Shown here piece by piece: positions 1 through 9,859 of a stretch of 64,000 nucleotides of DNA. Position 1 is the first letter of the stretch. Each line of letters starts with the position of its first letter. The DNA lies in NCBI RefSeq assembly GCF_014066305.1, contig NW_023501095.1, forward strand, positions 179,001 through 243,000, written 5' to 3'. This stretch comes from Letharia columbiana (Eukaryota; Ascomycota; Lecanoromycetes; Lecanorales; Parmeliaceae). The notes below the pieces were generated by a model. That model saw only the letters and a program-made list of their open reading frames with translations, ran no database searches and had not been told where the DNA came from. The position numbers were made by a program, and so were the translations under genes.

Positions 1-129
1 CCCTCGGCCAATAGATGGGAGGGTTTCAATTAGGCATACGATGAATTCGATCCTGTCGCTGCTTTCGGAGGAGACGTAGGCTGCTATAGCTCTACCAGCT
101 TCGTCGTGTTCAGAGATGTGAAGCTCCAT
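1..129 (-). CDS. N-terminal fragment of an unidentified protein, gene runs off the left edge
   Basis: On the minus strand a start codon at 129-127 opens a frame that stays open for 43 codons to the window edge. The protein begins MELHISEHDEAGRAIAAYVS and continues with a mixed, acidic, normally balanced composition that looks coding. The start has a good fungal context: G at -3 and G at +4 (CGCCATGG). I do not recognise the family, and the fragment is too short to assign a domain. Its 5' side faces the divergent plus-strand gene at 1050, so the roughly 920 bases between them would hold both promoters. The alternative is a chance open frame; 43 codons alone is weak evidence. Confidence 0.45.
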   Translation of the reverse strand, partial: MELHISEHDEAGRAIAAYVSSESSDRIEFIVCLIETLPSIGRG

Positions 130-1049
130 GGCGATAATTAAGATCCAATGAATTATCTTAGGCTTTTTGGAAGGATACAACAGGTAGAATGAAGCGTCAA
201 TAATGATAAGGTGCACCAACTACTTTGGCACCACTATCGTAAAGGTCCAACAGGTAGTCTAAGCTAGGTCGACGGGGCTCCGGAATGCGCGATGACCAAC
301 AAGGTTGGTGAAACGTGAGATTGTGGAATAGAGTAATGTTAGAATCCACAACTCGTGTCGAAACAGCAGAGGCTCAAACATGAACAAGGTAAGATCGGTT
401 ATGAATTAGGATGATTCCATGTTGTCTGAAATGCCGAGCGTTCATTTACTTTAACGATTGGATGGCAGAAGATCGATCTCATGCACTGGACGAATCGGAG
501 CCTACCTACGTACTCTATAATCCCCCTATTTAGTTCGCGGCGAGGCGGCTTCGGCAGATGAATAACTCAATCATGACGCCAAAGGACATCCCTGTAGTAA
601 TGATAATACTGCAACAATCATGATGATAATAATAATGAATCCGCAATCCTTAGAACCCCTAGAAAATCATAATGTCGACTAACAATCCCCTACCTTTATA
701 ATACTTTACCGTCAAATGATAATACGTATTCGGTCAGCGAACAATCCCACCAATCTTTTCATTCTCGCCGAAGCGCTTCATCAACTCCTGGCCGGGAAAT
801 CAGTCTGACTCTGACTGACAGGCTACTGCAGTTTGTCCGACATGAGAACCTTCGATTGCAGCACTGTTCATGCACGAACTATGTTGATGCATGTAAGCGA
901 GCTGTGACACGCGCAAGACAGCTCCGTAGGGTCCAACTCTTGCATCTTGACTTCCTTCCTTCCTTAAAGGGTTCGCTGTAGGCGTCGAAACCATCTTTCC
1001 AATCTCCTTCCGGCTTCCTTCTTCCTTCTTTCTTCTCTTTTCACTCACC
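130..1049. promoter_or_regulatory. Divergent intergenic region with CT-rich leader
   Basis: No convincing coding frame was found. The 86-codon minus-strand open frame at 800-1060 overlaps the leader of the next gene and has low-complexity composition, so I treat it as chance. A short AT-rich microsatellite-like stretch of GAT/AAT triplets lies at about 596-640. The last 50 bases before the start at 1050 are almost pure C and T, a common feature of fungal core promoters and transcription start regions. No specific factor site could be assigned. Confidence 0.45.
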
Positions 1050-2765
1050 ATGCCTAACAAGTATTCACATGGACTTGTTCTCTCTCAACAACAGTATCGG
1101 GGCATCATCAACAACACCGATCGCCCTCTGTCCTTGAAGACTCCCCCTGCACGCAATTCCAGATCCCATATTCACTCCACTGCATCGTCAATTCGCTCTT
1201 CCTCAAACTACTCGACTCAACGTTGTGTGTATTCGGATTATCTCCGTCTCGAGCCTGACCCCGAACCAGAGCCTTCGTACGATTACAGGACTTCTACCCG
1301 TAAACGTCCTCCATCTTTCCAATCAACACCTTCAGACCCTCCCCGATTCGAGTCGACGTCTTCCGAACCGTCACGTCCACCCTCAGACCAGCTTCGCCTC
1401 GAGTCTCCCTTCGGTTTTCGAATAGAAACCCGGCCTTCGCCACCTCCCGAGCTCGAGCCTACGCTTTCAGAGCATGCACATTACGAACTATCCTCTCCAC
1501 ACCGTCCCAATCCCGAGTCTTCATCCCTAGAGCGGCTTCGTCTAGGGACTCCTTTTCCCCTTCGTCCTGGAAACCCTAGGCCATCTTTGCACCACAAAAG
1601 CTCCTCTGTCGAAACACAGATATATGCTCCCGAGGCCACCATACCGCCTCCACCCACACGGGAACGCCAAGACCTAATCTCTGTAGAGACACATGAGTCC
1701 TATCCCACGCCTCCATCATTCACAGAAGAGCGCCAGCATGTATTCTCGATGGGGTCCCCGGAGACTTCCCCACCTCCTATATTCACAGAAGACCGCCAAG
1801 GGCGCTTTCCATCGGAGACTCAGCGTGCCTATTTGCCTTCTCCAACACGAGACCGCCGACAAAACTTCGCACAGAAGACTCAGGCCCTAGCTTCGCCCAC
1901 GCTCTTACAAAGTCGCCAAGCCCATTCTCCTTTTGGGACGCAGAATTCGCCTTTGTTTCCCTCTGCTCGAGAAATCCAAGATTACTTCTCCATAGCAACG
2001 CAGGGCTCACAGTCAACTCCTGCTGCGACAGAAGACCGTCGAGGTGGTTCCTCCGTGAAAGCCCGCTCCGCCTTGCTTACTCCATCCCAGGATGACCAGG
2101 ATCGTCTTTCATTGGATATACAGCGATTGCAGTCGTCTTCTCTAACATCAGACCACCAACGTCGCCCCTCTTGGGGGACGCAGCACTCCTCTTCTGGGCG
2201 TCGACCCCAGATTATGCAGGGATCAGTCCACGGCCGGAGACAGTCGATTGATTCACAAAATGCAAGAGATCGCCAAAATCCACCTCTTTTGGGCCCTCGG
2301 CAATTATCTCTGAATCAGTGTATCAAGGAAACACAGCACAGCCGGAGACAATCCATTGATCCGAACACTGCACAAGAGCGCCAACCTCGCCGTTCTCTGA
2401 GCACCCAGCAGCTATCTTTGGAACAATTCATCCAAGAGTCGGAGCACACTCGGAATCCTTCGACTGATTCGCAGATCTATTCACCTCAACTGTCATCATC
2501 ATACACGGGGAGATTGAATCCACGTCAAACGAACTCAGCAAATGCTCAAAGATATACTCCCAGGAGCACGTCGCTCGAGCATAGCCCTCGATCACGCCGG
2601 GATCGGCCCTCAGCGCTTCCAGGTACATTTGCTTCGCAGCACAGAATACTACTACCTACCAGCGAAGGCGCTTACGACAACATCTTGATTGAAACTCATG
2701 GATTTCCTCCTGAACGCCCACCTTCCCCCCGGCGACGCCGGACTCGAGCAAAAGCTTCTCGCTGA
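1050..2765 (+). CDS. Disordered Ser/Pro/Arg-rich repeat protein, first open frame (571 aa)
   Basis: Unknown function. The frame is open for 571 codons from an ATG after a CT-rich leader (context CACCATGCC). The product is rich in Ser, Pro, Arg, Thr and Gln and should be largely disordered. Residues about 203-380 contain roughly nine degenerate units of 19-22 residues, consensus like T-E-D-R-Q-x-x-F-S-x-x-T-Q followed by a Pro/Ser spacer. Residues about 395-470 hold two longer units, each beginning RRQSID and containing QLSL. RRxS motifs recur and could be basophilic kinase sites (inference). The frame ends after an Arg-rich tail, PPSPRRRRTRAKASR. A second frame (-1) is open from 2714 and runs on to 3808 with the same composition, so this is probably the front part of one longer gene. 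No GT donor exists between 2714 and the stop, so an intron confined to the overlap is excluded. Confidence 0.7.
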   Translation: MPNKYSHGLVLSQQQYRGIINNTDRPLSLKTPPARNSRSHIHSTASSIRSSSNYSTQRCVYSDYLRLEPDPEPEPSYDYRTSTRKRPPSFQSTPSDPPRFESTSSEPSRPPSDQLRLESPFGFRIETRPSPPPELEPTLSEHAHYELSSPHRPNPESSSLERLRLGTPFPLRPGNPRPSLHHKSSSVETQIYAPEATIPPPPTRERQDLISVETHESYPTPPSFTEERQHVFSMGSPETSPPPIFTEDRQGRFPSETQRAYLPSPTRDRRQNFAQKTQALASPTLLQSRQAHSPFGTQNSPLFPSAREIQDYFSIATQGSQSTPAATEDRRGGSSVKARSALLTPSQDDQDRLSLDIQRLQSSSLTSDHQRRPSWGTQHSSSGRRPQIMQGSVHGRRQSIDSQNARDRQNPPLLGPRQLSLNQCIKETQHSRRQSIDPNTAQERQPRRSLSTQQLSLEQFIQESEHTRNPSTDSQIYSPQLSSSYTGRLNPRQTNSANAQRYTPRSTSLEHSPRSRRDRPSALPGTFASQHRILLPTSEGAYDNILIETHGFPPERPPSPRRRRTRAKASR

Positions 2766-3808
2766 CACAACGGGCGGAAGAACTCCAAAGGACAAGACCT
2801 CCACCAATCCCACAACGTAGCGCAAGGCGCAGCCCTTCACGACAGCGATCCATTTTACGATCGACCAATTCGTCGGTTGTTTACCTCCCTTCGGAGCCTC
2901 CAAGACCGGAAACCTCTTCAGCTATGGATTCCCCGACCAACTCGAGAGAAGGCACGGCTTTGCATTCTCCAACGTTTTCTCCACGGAGATTTTCGACCAA
3001 CGCAACCATGTCTCCCCAATCTGTGTCTTTCTCTAATTTTAGTGAGACAATGACATCTCCCCGGCGGGTGTCGTTCAGCCAGTCTAGAGACAGGGAATAC
3101 TTCGAGGACGCAGATCTTGAGTCTCTACCTTCAGAGATTGACTTTAATGTCTTACCTTACGAGGACCACAACGCCGGCCCGGCCATTTTTCGTGCCACCC
3201 AGTTAGGAATCGAAACCCCAGTCTCACCTCGCTACGAAAACCCCCATGCCGGGCCAGCCTCCTTCCGCGCCAGTCAACCAGGACTTGGAAAACCAGTCTC
3301 ACGTGATAGACGGGTCTCATCTCGTGCCTCGTCCTTCGACTCCGCGGCTCCTCCACCCATTGGCTTGAACAGACGCATATCCCACGCCATTGCTGAATCA
3401 TACCAAGCTAGAATGCCCAAAAAAGAAAGCAGAATGTCACTACTTTCATTCCTACGATCAACGCCCACTCCCAAAGCCGTCCTTTACTCTGAAGTTACAC
3501 AAGGCAAACCGCCAGTCCCAGTGTCCATCTCGAGAACTGCCGCTCCCTCCATTCCATTGCTCTTCCCCGGATACAGGGGTCAATTTCCACCGATGCGAAA
3601 GATGCAAGATAAGGGTTTGAGGTCTGGACTTGAGCCGAGGGTGAGACCTGGGTTAAACGCACGAACAAGCGCACCACGGAGTACTGCTCATACAGATGCG
3701 GCGGAGAAGAGGAAGTCGTGGTTCAAGGGCGATGATGACGACCAAAGCCACGGAGCAGGTCGTCCCGCGAGGAAAGCGGAGCTCGAGAGGATATTGAGCA
3801 ATCTGTGA
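2714..3808 (+). CDS. Second open frame of the same repeat protein, probable frameshifted continuation
   Basis: This frame is open from just after a stop at 2711 and has its first ATG at 2924, giving 294 residues from there. Translation upstream of that ATG (for example RRSPSRQRSILRSTNSS) has the same Ser/Arg/Pro composition as the rest, so the ATG is probably internal. Residues shortly after it contain a tandem repeat of about 27 residues, H-x-GPAxFRAxQxGxxxPVS, seen twice near 3168-3300. The C-terminus is basic and acidic (KRKSWFKGDDDDQSHG) and ends in LERILSNL. Reading this together with the preceding frame gives a protein of about 920 residues. The shift equals loss of one base; a run of six C at 2725-2730 is a natural site for an indel. 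Alternatives: an intron with donor at 2623 and acceptor near 2748 or 2754, or a separate gene. Function unknown. Confidence 0.55.
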   Translation, partial: TPTFPPATPDSSKSFSLTQRAEELQRTRPPPIPQRSARRSPSRQRSILRSTNSSVVYLPSEPPRPETSSAMDSPTNSREGTALHSPTFSPRRFSTNATMSPQSVSFSNFSETMTSPRRVSFSQSRDREYFEDADLESLPSEIDFNVLPYEDHNAGPAIFRATQLGIETPVSPRYENPHAGPASFRASQPGLGKPVSRDRRVSSRASSFDSAAPPPIGLNRRISHAIAESYQARMPKKESRMSLLSFLRSTPTPKAVLYSEVTQGKPPVPVSISRTAAPSIPLLFPGYRGQFPPMRKMQDKGLRSGLEPRVRPGLNARTSAPRSTAHTDAAEKRKSWFKGDDDDQSHGAGRPARKAELERILSNL

Positions 3809-4300
3809 AATGGAAGTAGGACCAGATGGTTTGAAATAAAGGGTTGGCGAATGCACATGTCGAATATCACACTAGAGCGGTAATGGACAACGAGACGAGC
3901 ATGTACATATTGCTTTGCTTGCTTGCTTGCTTCTTTTGAAAGGCTTTGCACTTTTTGGAATCTGTTTCGATCGGACTGCGTATTTGATACCCCCAAACGC
4001 TATTCATGTTCCATGCCTGTCCGCATAGAAATATATCAGTCGAACCCATTCTTCCCCCAAAATCAAATCTAAAAATCAAATCGTCAGCCCTTCGATACGT
4101 CTCAATCACAACTTTGCAGGATCCGAATAGCTGAACACCCCCCCCCCTCTTTTTCTTTAATTTTTTCTTCTCTATCTCATTAACCATCTGGTGGAGGAGA
4201 AGAAGAACGCACTCGATCCGATACCCCCACATGGGAATGGGGAAAAACCCTCGTGTTCATCGAGGACATCGTCCATGTTTCCAACAATAACGAATGTATC
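3809..4300. other. 3' flank of the repeat-protein gene
   Basis: No gene seen. A GCTT microsatellite lies near 3913-3935 and a C-run followed by T-rich DNA at 4138-4170. The 121-codon minus-strand open frame here (3867-4232) consists of simple-sequence and UTR-like DNA and is not credible as a gene. Confidence 0.5.
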
Positions 4301-4431
4301 TCATGCGTTCCAGAAGTGCGCTACTTAACAGAGCGAGGACACGGATAGATCAAGCGAGATCCCACCACATTAAGTAAAAAGATTCATTAGTGTCCTCGCT
4401 CTGTCAGGTAGCTCACTTCTGGAACGCACGA
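4301..4431. mobile_element. 131 bp hairpin (MITE-like) element with GTATC target duplication
   Basis: Bases 4301-4342 and 4390-4431 are inverted copies of each other, 38 of 42 positions matching. The ends read TCATGCGTTCCAGAAGTG on the left and the complement of TCGTGCGTTCCAGAAGTG on the right, around a 47-base loop. The 5-mer GTATC stands directly before the left end (4296-4300) and directly after the right end (4432-4436), as expected for a target-site duplication. If the ends are moved three bases inward on the left, the repeat could also be counted as 8 bp, GTATCTCA. It has no coding capacity, so it would be a non-autonomous DNA element; the superfamily is not determined. Confidence 0.75.
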
Positions 4432-4443
4432 GTATCTCAATTA

Positions 4444-4524
4444 ATCGTATGGGAACACGTTACACTTAGTATGGGCCACCCCAACGCTAAGGCCGCCCCA
4501 ATACGAATTTTTTCAATTATTTTA
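4444..4524 (+). repeat. Left terminal inverted repeat of the 46 kb island
   Basis: This 81-base segment, beginning ATCGTATGGGAACACG, recurs in inverted orientation at 50703-50783 with 70 of 81 positions identical. Most differences are C/T or G/A. It is preceded by TA at 4442-4443, matching TA after the right copy. Two internal copies of TATGGG (4448 and 4470) suggest a repeated binding motif (inference). TA duplication points to the Tc1/mariner/pogo type of insertion. Confidence 0.75.
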
Positions 4525-4948
4525 TCTACTCACCCACATATATATATACTATAAACTATTATCATCTATTTTAGCCTCTCTAGCTCTTTTAATCTTAATT
4601 AACTATTTAATTCTTATTATAATAGCCTTAAACTACTTAATCTTCTTATTTCTAAGTATATTATATACTCGAGACTCTTAGATATTTATTTACTTTAAAG
4701 CCTTTAAAATCTTTATAATCTTCGTTTTCTTATATATAGTAATTTTATTTCGAGTCTAATAAGAGTAAATAATATCTTTCTTCTAAATTATTATATTAAA
4801 CTCTATTTTACGAGTTATTTAAGCTATTATATATCTGTAAATCTAAAAAGTTTCTATAAAATTTGAAATTGCTAATCGCGCGTTAGTCGCGGAAATTATA
4901 AAATTCGTCGAATTAATAAATCTAATTAAAATCTATTTAAATTCCGTC
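4525..4948. other. RIP-degraded AT-rich DNA
   Basis: Nothing recognisable. The part just inside the inverted repeat (about 4525-4545) loosely resembles the matching position at the right end, so the terminal similarity may extend somewhat further than 81 bases. Confidence 0.4.
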
Positions 4949-5128
4949 TAATTAGTAATTATAGTTTACTTTTTATACGCTATTCGCCGATTTAATAATT
5001 ACTATTTACTATTAAAATATTATTCGTTAATTTAATAATTACTATATACTATTCGAATAATATTTATTAATTTAATAATTACTATATATTATTTAAATAA
5101 TATCTATTAATTTAATAATTAGTATATA
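4949..5128. repeat. 40 bp tandem repeat, about 4.5 units
   Basis: The 10-mer TTTAATAATT recurs at 4991, 5031, 5071 and 5111, an exact 40-base period. A weaker unit precedes it from about 4949. The array is broken at its right end by the element at 5129-5715; a unit-like sequence (ACTATATACTATTCGAATAA) resumes at 5716. Confidence 0.75.
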
Positions 5129-5715
5129 TAACAGAATAAGGTAGGGCTGAACTAGAAAACCTTGAATTTATATGTGCAGCCAATCATCAATTCGTCAGGT
5201 CTACGCTTTTTGGTTAGACACCGCGGGTAAACAAATTAGCGTCCGCGACCATCAAAAAAATAGGTGTACATTATTGACATATAGAATAACTTTTTTATTT
5301 TCTATTAACTTTTTGAGATTTTAAATTTTAAATTTTGGAGCGCAGTCTGCGCTTTCCGAATTTTTAAGAATTTTGAAATTTCGTTCTATAATTATTAAAG
5401 CGCAAGGAATTCAAATATCGCTCACCAAAGTCCGCTCAAAAGTTCGCTCGACAGCCCTAATCAAAAAACAGGTGTACATTATTTGATTTTAGAATAACTT
5501 TTTTGTTTTCTATTAAAATTTTAGAATTTTTGGTTTAAACTATAGAGTATAATGTGGGCTTTTAGATAAATTAAGAATTACTAAATTTAGTCTTATAGAT
5601 ATTTAAAGGTAAGGAATTTAGATATCGCTTATTAAATATCGCTTACCAAAATTTAGACGATAGCCCCGATTAAAAAAAAATGATTATGAATTTAATTCAT
5701 AGGCCTTTACTCGTT
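5129..5715. mobile_element. Insertion element family X, copy 1 (587 bp)
   Basis: The left 128 bases (TAACAGAATAAGGTAGGGCT onward) are nearly identical to those of the element at 12803. The right about 30 bases (ATGAATTTAATTCAT then GGCCTTTACTCGTT) are shared too, but the interiors differ. It is flanked by AGTATATA (5121-5128) and ACTATATA (5716-5723), a plausible imperfect 8 bp duplication, which would fit hAT-type insertion. The ends are only weakly inverted (TAAC...AAGG on both strands). The interior is a divergent tandem duplication of about 206 bases, with GGTGTACATTATT at about 5263 and 5469. The left unit keeps CA and TG; the right unit is partly RIP-mutated. No coding capacity. Confidence 0.6.
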
Positions 5716-6129
5716 ACTATATACTATTCGAATAATTTTTTTAGAAATAGTAATTATCTTATACTAATATTTTATTATTTTTATAATTCGCGATATCGAT
5801 TTAACTCTATAAGTCGAGTTCGATTTAACTTAGTTATATTATAAGCCCGATTCGATTTAACTTAATAATACTATCGTTAGATATTAGATTTATATATATA
5901 AATTTATATTATTATATCGAGTAATCTATCTTCTCTATTAAAGATAAGAGTATTATTATTTATAATATATTTTATAAGCGTTAATTATCTAAGAAGAAAA
6001 ATCGTTATTAATACGCTTTTTTATCGCTATAATCGCGTTAAAGTTAATATAATATATATAAAGACTAATAATATATATTTATATTTTTATTATTCGATCT
6101 TAGCTCTATTAATCTCTTCTCTTAATATC
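5716..6129. other. RIP-degraded DNA between insertions
   Basis: No gene. Two copies of GTTCGATTTAACTTA-like sequence occur at 5818-5866 and resemble GTTCGATTTGACTTA near the right end of the element at 12803-14906 (about 14848), so a remnant of a related element end may be present. The 5-mer ATATC at 6125-6129 is the left target duplication of Gypsy copy A. Confidence 0.4.
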
Positions 6130-6404
6130 TATTAAACCTAATACGTTATAGATCTTAACGCTACTTACGCTAAGGCGCCGACATCGCATATTCTATATTA
6201 GAGTCCCTTTTAGAGTTTAATTTTAATAATATATCTTATATACCTAGGGGCTTAGCGAACATAGATCTACTTTATATATCTCGAAGTTTTAATATTTCTT
6301 AGAGATTAATTCTACTATTAAATATACTATTAAACTCTATAATAATATTACGTCTTTTATAGCCTATATCCATCAGCTAATCGCTAATAAACTACGCTTT
6401 TATA
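6130..6404 (+). repeat. 5' LTR of Gypsy copy A
   Basis: 275 bases, the same length as the 3' LTR at 15096-15370 and as both LTRs of copy B. It starts TATTAAACCTAATACG and ends CTTTTATA; differences from its partner are mostly C/T or G/A. Confidence 0.9.
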
Positions 6405-7640
6405 ATTCTAATCTCTCTATCTTTTAAAGGAAAAGGCCTATTATTATTACGATATTGGGTTTACCTCTAGATTATATAGTAGAAAACGAAGATAATATCG
6501 AGAGCCGTTATAGCGTTAATAATAAGTTCGAGAATTTCTTATCAGTAAAAGATCTTACTATAAAAGAATATCTTATAATTACTAAGGCCGAAAATTGTTA
6601 TCTAGAATAAGAATAAGAATTAGCTACGTTAAAGGCTTACAATCGCGAGCTTTATAATACTAGCTTATCATCTACGACTAGCGAAGATCTATCTATATCG
6701 ATTACTATCGCGCCTCTAATAAATATATTAATTAAGACGAAAATACTTCGCTCTAAAAGAATATATTCTTATAAGAATATTAATAAAAGAAAGCACCTAC
6801 GCTAATTCCGCGAAATCGAAATCAAGTTCCTTATAAATTCTAAGTATTTCATTATTAACTAATTAAGAATTATTTATTATATATAATCCTTAGAAGGCGA
6901 CCCTAATACTTAATAATATAGATATTATTAAATCTATAATCTAAGAGATATAACTTTTAAATTCTTTAAATAGTTCCTACTTAATTTAGTAGCGGATCCA
7001 ATAAACCGCTATCTTCTCGCTTATAAAAAGTAAAAGAAGACTAAATAACGCTTCGATTAGAAAATATCTATTTTTAAGACTTATCTAAAGAAGCTAGAGG
7101 TTTATATAATCTTATTTTCTAAGAAGTATTAAGCTAATTTCTTCTTAGCTAAGCTTAAATTAGAGCTTAAAAATAAGATTCTAAATATTAATAGTATATC
7201 GAAATAATAAAAAGAAATTCTTACTTAGGCTATTATATAGAAAAAGATTTTAAAATACGTACGCTTCGGCGACGATTCTTATTCGAAGTTTTTAAGGGGA
7301 TCCGCTAAGAATAAATCTCTAAAGAATCGAATTTCGAAGCCTAAATTAGCTCTAAACGGCGGCGCTTATATAGCGCGCACTTAAGACGATAACGTAAAGC
7401 GTAAAGTTGAATCCTTTAATTCTAATTATAAGAAGGATAGTTATTTCTATTATAGAAAATAGAATTATTAGATATCTAAGTATTTAGATCTCGATAAATC
7501 GCTTATAGCTTATATCGGCGTAGTATTAATAAAAAAAGATTTAATCTCATAACCGCCTTAGAAGCGAGGTAAGAATAACGATTAATAAAGATAATTTCTT
7601 CTATTCTTATAAAGAGATAAATAAAGCTTTAAAATAAATA
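6405..7640 (+). pseudogene. Gypsy copy A gag relic
   Basis: This region lies between the 5' LTR and the polymerase. The conceptual translation is interrupted many times. A CCHC-knuckle-like remnant (Tyr replacing Cys, as CA-context mutation of TGY would give) lies about 7425-7480, followed by the protease region. Capsid function, inferred from position and family structure, is lost. Confidence 0.65.
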
Positions 7641-8149
7641 GAGGTAACTCGTTACTCTACTCGACACTAAAGTATATATTAATTTAATTTTATAAAAGTT
7701 CGTAATTTAATAGAACTTAAAATCTTATAACGTTATTTTACTATAATCGAAAGCGCTAAGTAACTAAAGTATATATTACTATAACGCGTATTAGCTAAAT
7801 TATTAGTTAGTAAATAGCTAGAATTAGAATAGAAAGTATAGTATACTCTTTTATATCGTTAATTAAAAAGGCCTTAATATCGTATTAGATATACTTAAAC
7901 TAAGTTAATTATAAGTACTATTAGACTTAACGGCGGAGTAATAGCGATTTAAGATTAACGCTAATAAATTATAGATTAAAGAACTAGTTAAATTTATCTA
8001 AACTATCGAATAAAAGTTAAATATATTCGCAATTATATATACTATAGTAATGCGAAGCGAATCGGAAAACGAGCGTAGTCTAAAGCTTTCTTAGAAGTTA
8101 CTAGAGTTTAACGACGTTTTTTTTAATAAAAAAGTAGAAATCTTACTTA

Positions 8150-8800
8150 CGCTTAAGTAGGGGGATTATATTATTAAGATTAAGAGCGATAAGAAGTCGC
8201 TATATAATCTTTTATATAATCTATCTTAAACGAAGTTAGCGAAGCTATAACGCTATCTAGAGAATTCTCTTTAGAAAAACTAAATTCGTTACTTAACTTT
8301 CTTAGCCGAAATATCGATTCTTTTTATTTCTAAAAAGAATAAAGGGCTTTATTTTTATATTAATTATCGAGGCCTAAATGCGATAACTATTAAAAATCGA
8401 TACTCGCTATCTCTAATTATTAAGACTCTAGATCGCTTATATAACGCTAAAGTCTTTATAAAGCTAAATCTTAAAAATATCTATTATTAAATTTGAATTA
8501 AAGAAGGCGATAAGTGAAAAATAGCGTTTCGTAGTCGCTATAGCTACTTCGAATATTTAATTATATCTTTTAGACTCGTTAATATATTAATAACTTTTTA
8601 AGCGTATATTAATAAAGCTCTTATAAGTCTAATAAATATAATATACGTAATATATTTAGATAATATTCTAATTTATAATACTAAGTTAGCGAAGTATTAG
8701 CGATATATTAAGTAAATACTTAAGCGTTTACGCTAGTTTTAACTATATATTAATCTAAAGAAATATTAATTCTATATCGAGCGAGTTAAGTTTCTAGAGT
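8150..8800 (+). pseudogene. Gypsy copy A reverse transcriptase relic
   Basis: The translation contains INYRGLNAITIKNRY (from about 8356), KVFIKLNLKNIYY, a KEGD segment, FRSRYSYFEYLIISF and, at 8653-8676, YLDNILIY. These match the conserved Gypsy RT blocks (DYRGLN..T.KNRYPLP, TKLDLK.AYH, FRTRYG.FEYLV.PFGL, YLDDILIY). The second catalytic Asp of YLDD reads Asn, a G-to-A change typical of RIP, and stops occur throughout, so the enzyme is dead. RNA-dependent DNA synthesis is the family role. Confidence 0.9.
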
Positions 8801-9039
8801 TTATTATATTTATTAAAGATATCGCGATAGATTAAAAATATATCGCTATTATTAAGAAATAATTAAAATTAAAAAGTTATTAGAATATATAAGTCTTTTT
8901 AGATTTTATTAATTTCTATCGATAATTTATCTATAGCTATTCTAATATAATAACGCTATTTATTAATTTATTAAAAGAGAGTAAGAATAATAAGAAATCT
9001 AGATTATTAAAGTAGATAGATAACGCGAAGCTAACGTTT

Positions 9040-9420
9040 TAATAGCTTCGAAACACTTTTATAACCGCGTCGTTTCTACGCTATTATAATCTAAATTTAA
9101 AGTTATATCTTAAGATCGACGCTTTTAACTTCGATATAGAGACTATACTTTTATAATTAAATAAGAATAATTACTAGCGACTAATAATATTCTAATCTAA
9201 GAAAATAATTTCTATAAAGTAAAATTATAAGATTTATAATTAAGAGTTACTCGCTATTATAGCGTCTATAAAATAATAGTATTACTATCTAAAAGATAAT
9301 ACGTTTTATATTAAGATCTTAATAAATTATAATAATTTTAAGAGCTTTATAAAGTAGAAGAAATTAAACTTCAGACAAGCCCGTTAGACGCTAAAGTTAG
9401 CTACTTATAACTTTAAGATT
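9040..9420 (+). pseudogene. Gypsy copy A RNase H relic
   Basis: Directly downstream of RT. Recognisable pieces are DAFNFDIETILL, WRLIIF-SKKI, NYKIYN-ELLAI and, further on, INYNNFKSF, followed by RQARWTLKLATYNFKIFH. These correspond to the Ty3-type RNase H (DAS..A.GAVLSQ, NYEI.D.ELLAIV, TDHNNL, RQARW...L..FDF.I.YRPG). Stops and CA-context changes inactivate it. Confidence 0.85.
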
Positions 9421-9859
9421 TTTCATTAAATAGATAAATTAAACTCTATTAACCCATCATCGCGACGCTCTAACTATAAGAGGATTTCGTCGTTAAATAT
9501 TAAACTTTTATTAATACTATAGAATAAGCTTATACTTTAAATTAGCGATAAGTAGTTATAAAGGAATAAGAAGGTTATAGCGGCTATAGCGTCTATATTT
9601 CGTATTATTAATATCTAGATAATTATTTCTAAAAAGAAGTCTAAAGTTATATAAGAGATTACTTATAACGTATTTTAAAGACTAATAAAAATATTAATTT
9701 GAGATCTATAAACTTATGATAATTAGATAAACTCTTTTTAAATTAATATTAATAAATTAATAATTAAGCGTTACATACGTAGCTAAATATAAATCTTAGA
9801 CTTTAAAAAACTATTAAGATATAATAGTCGCCTTTATATCTCTAAAGATAAGATCTTAA

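Noticed and set aside
800..1060. 86-codon minus-strand open frame
   Set aside because: It lies over the CT-rich leader of the plus-strand gene and its Lys/Glu/Arg-rich start is just the complement of that tract.
3867..4232. 121-codon minus-strand open frame
   Set aside because: Made of the 3' flank with T/C-runs and a GCTT microsatellite; no family pattern.
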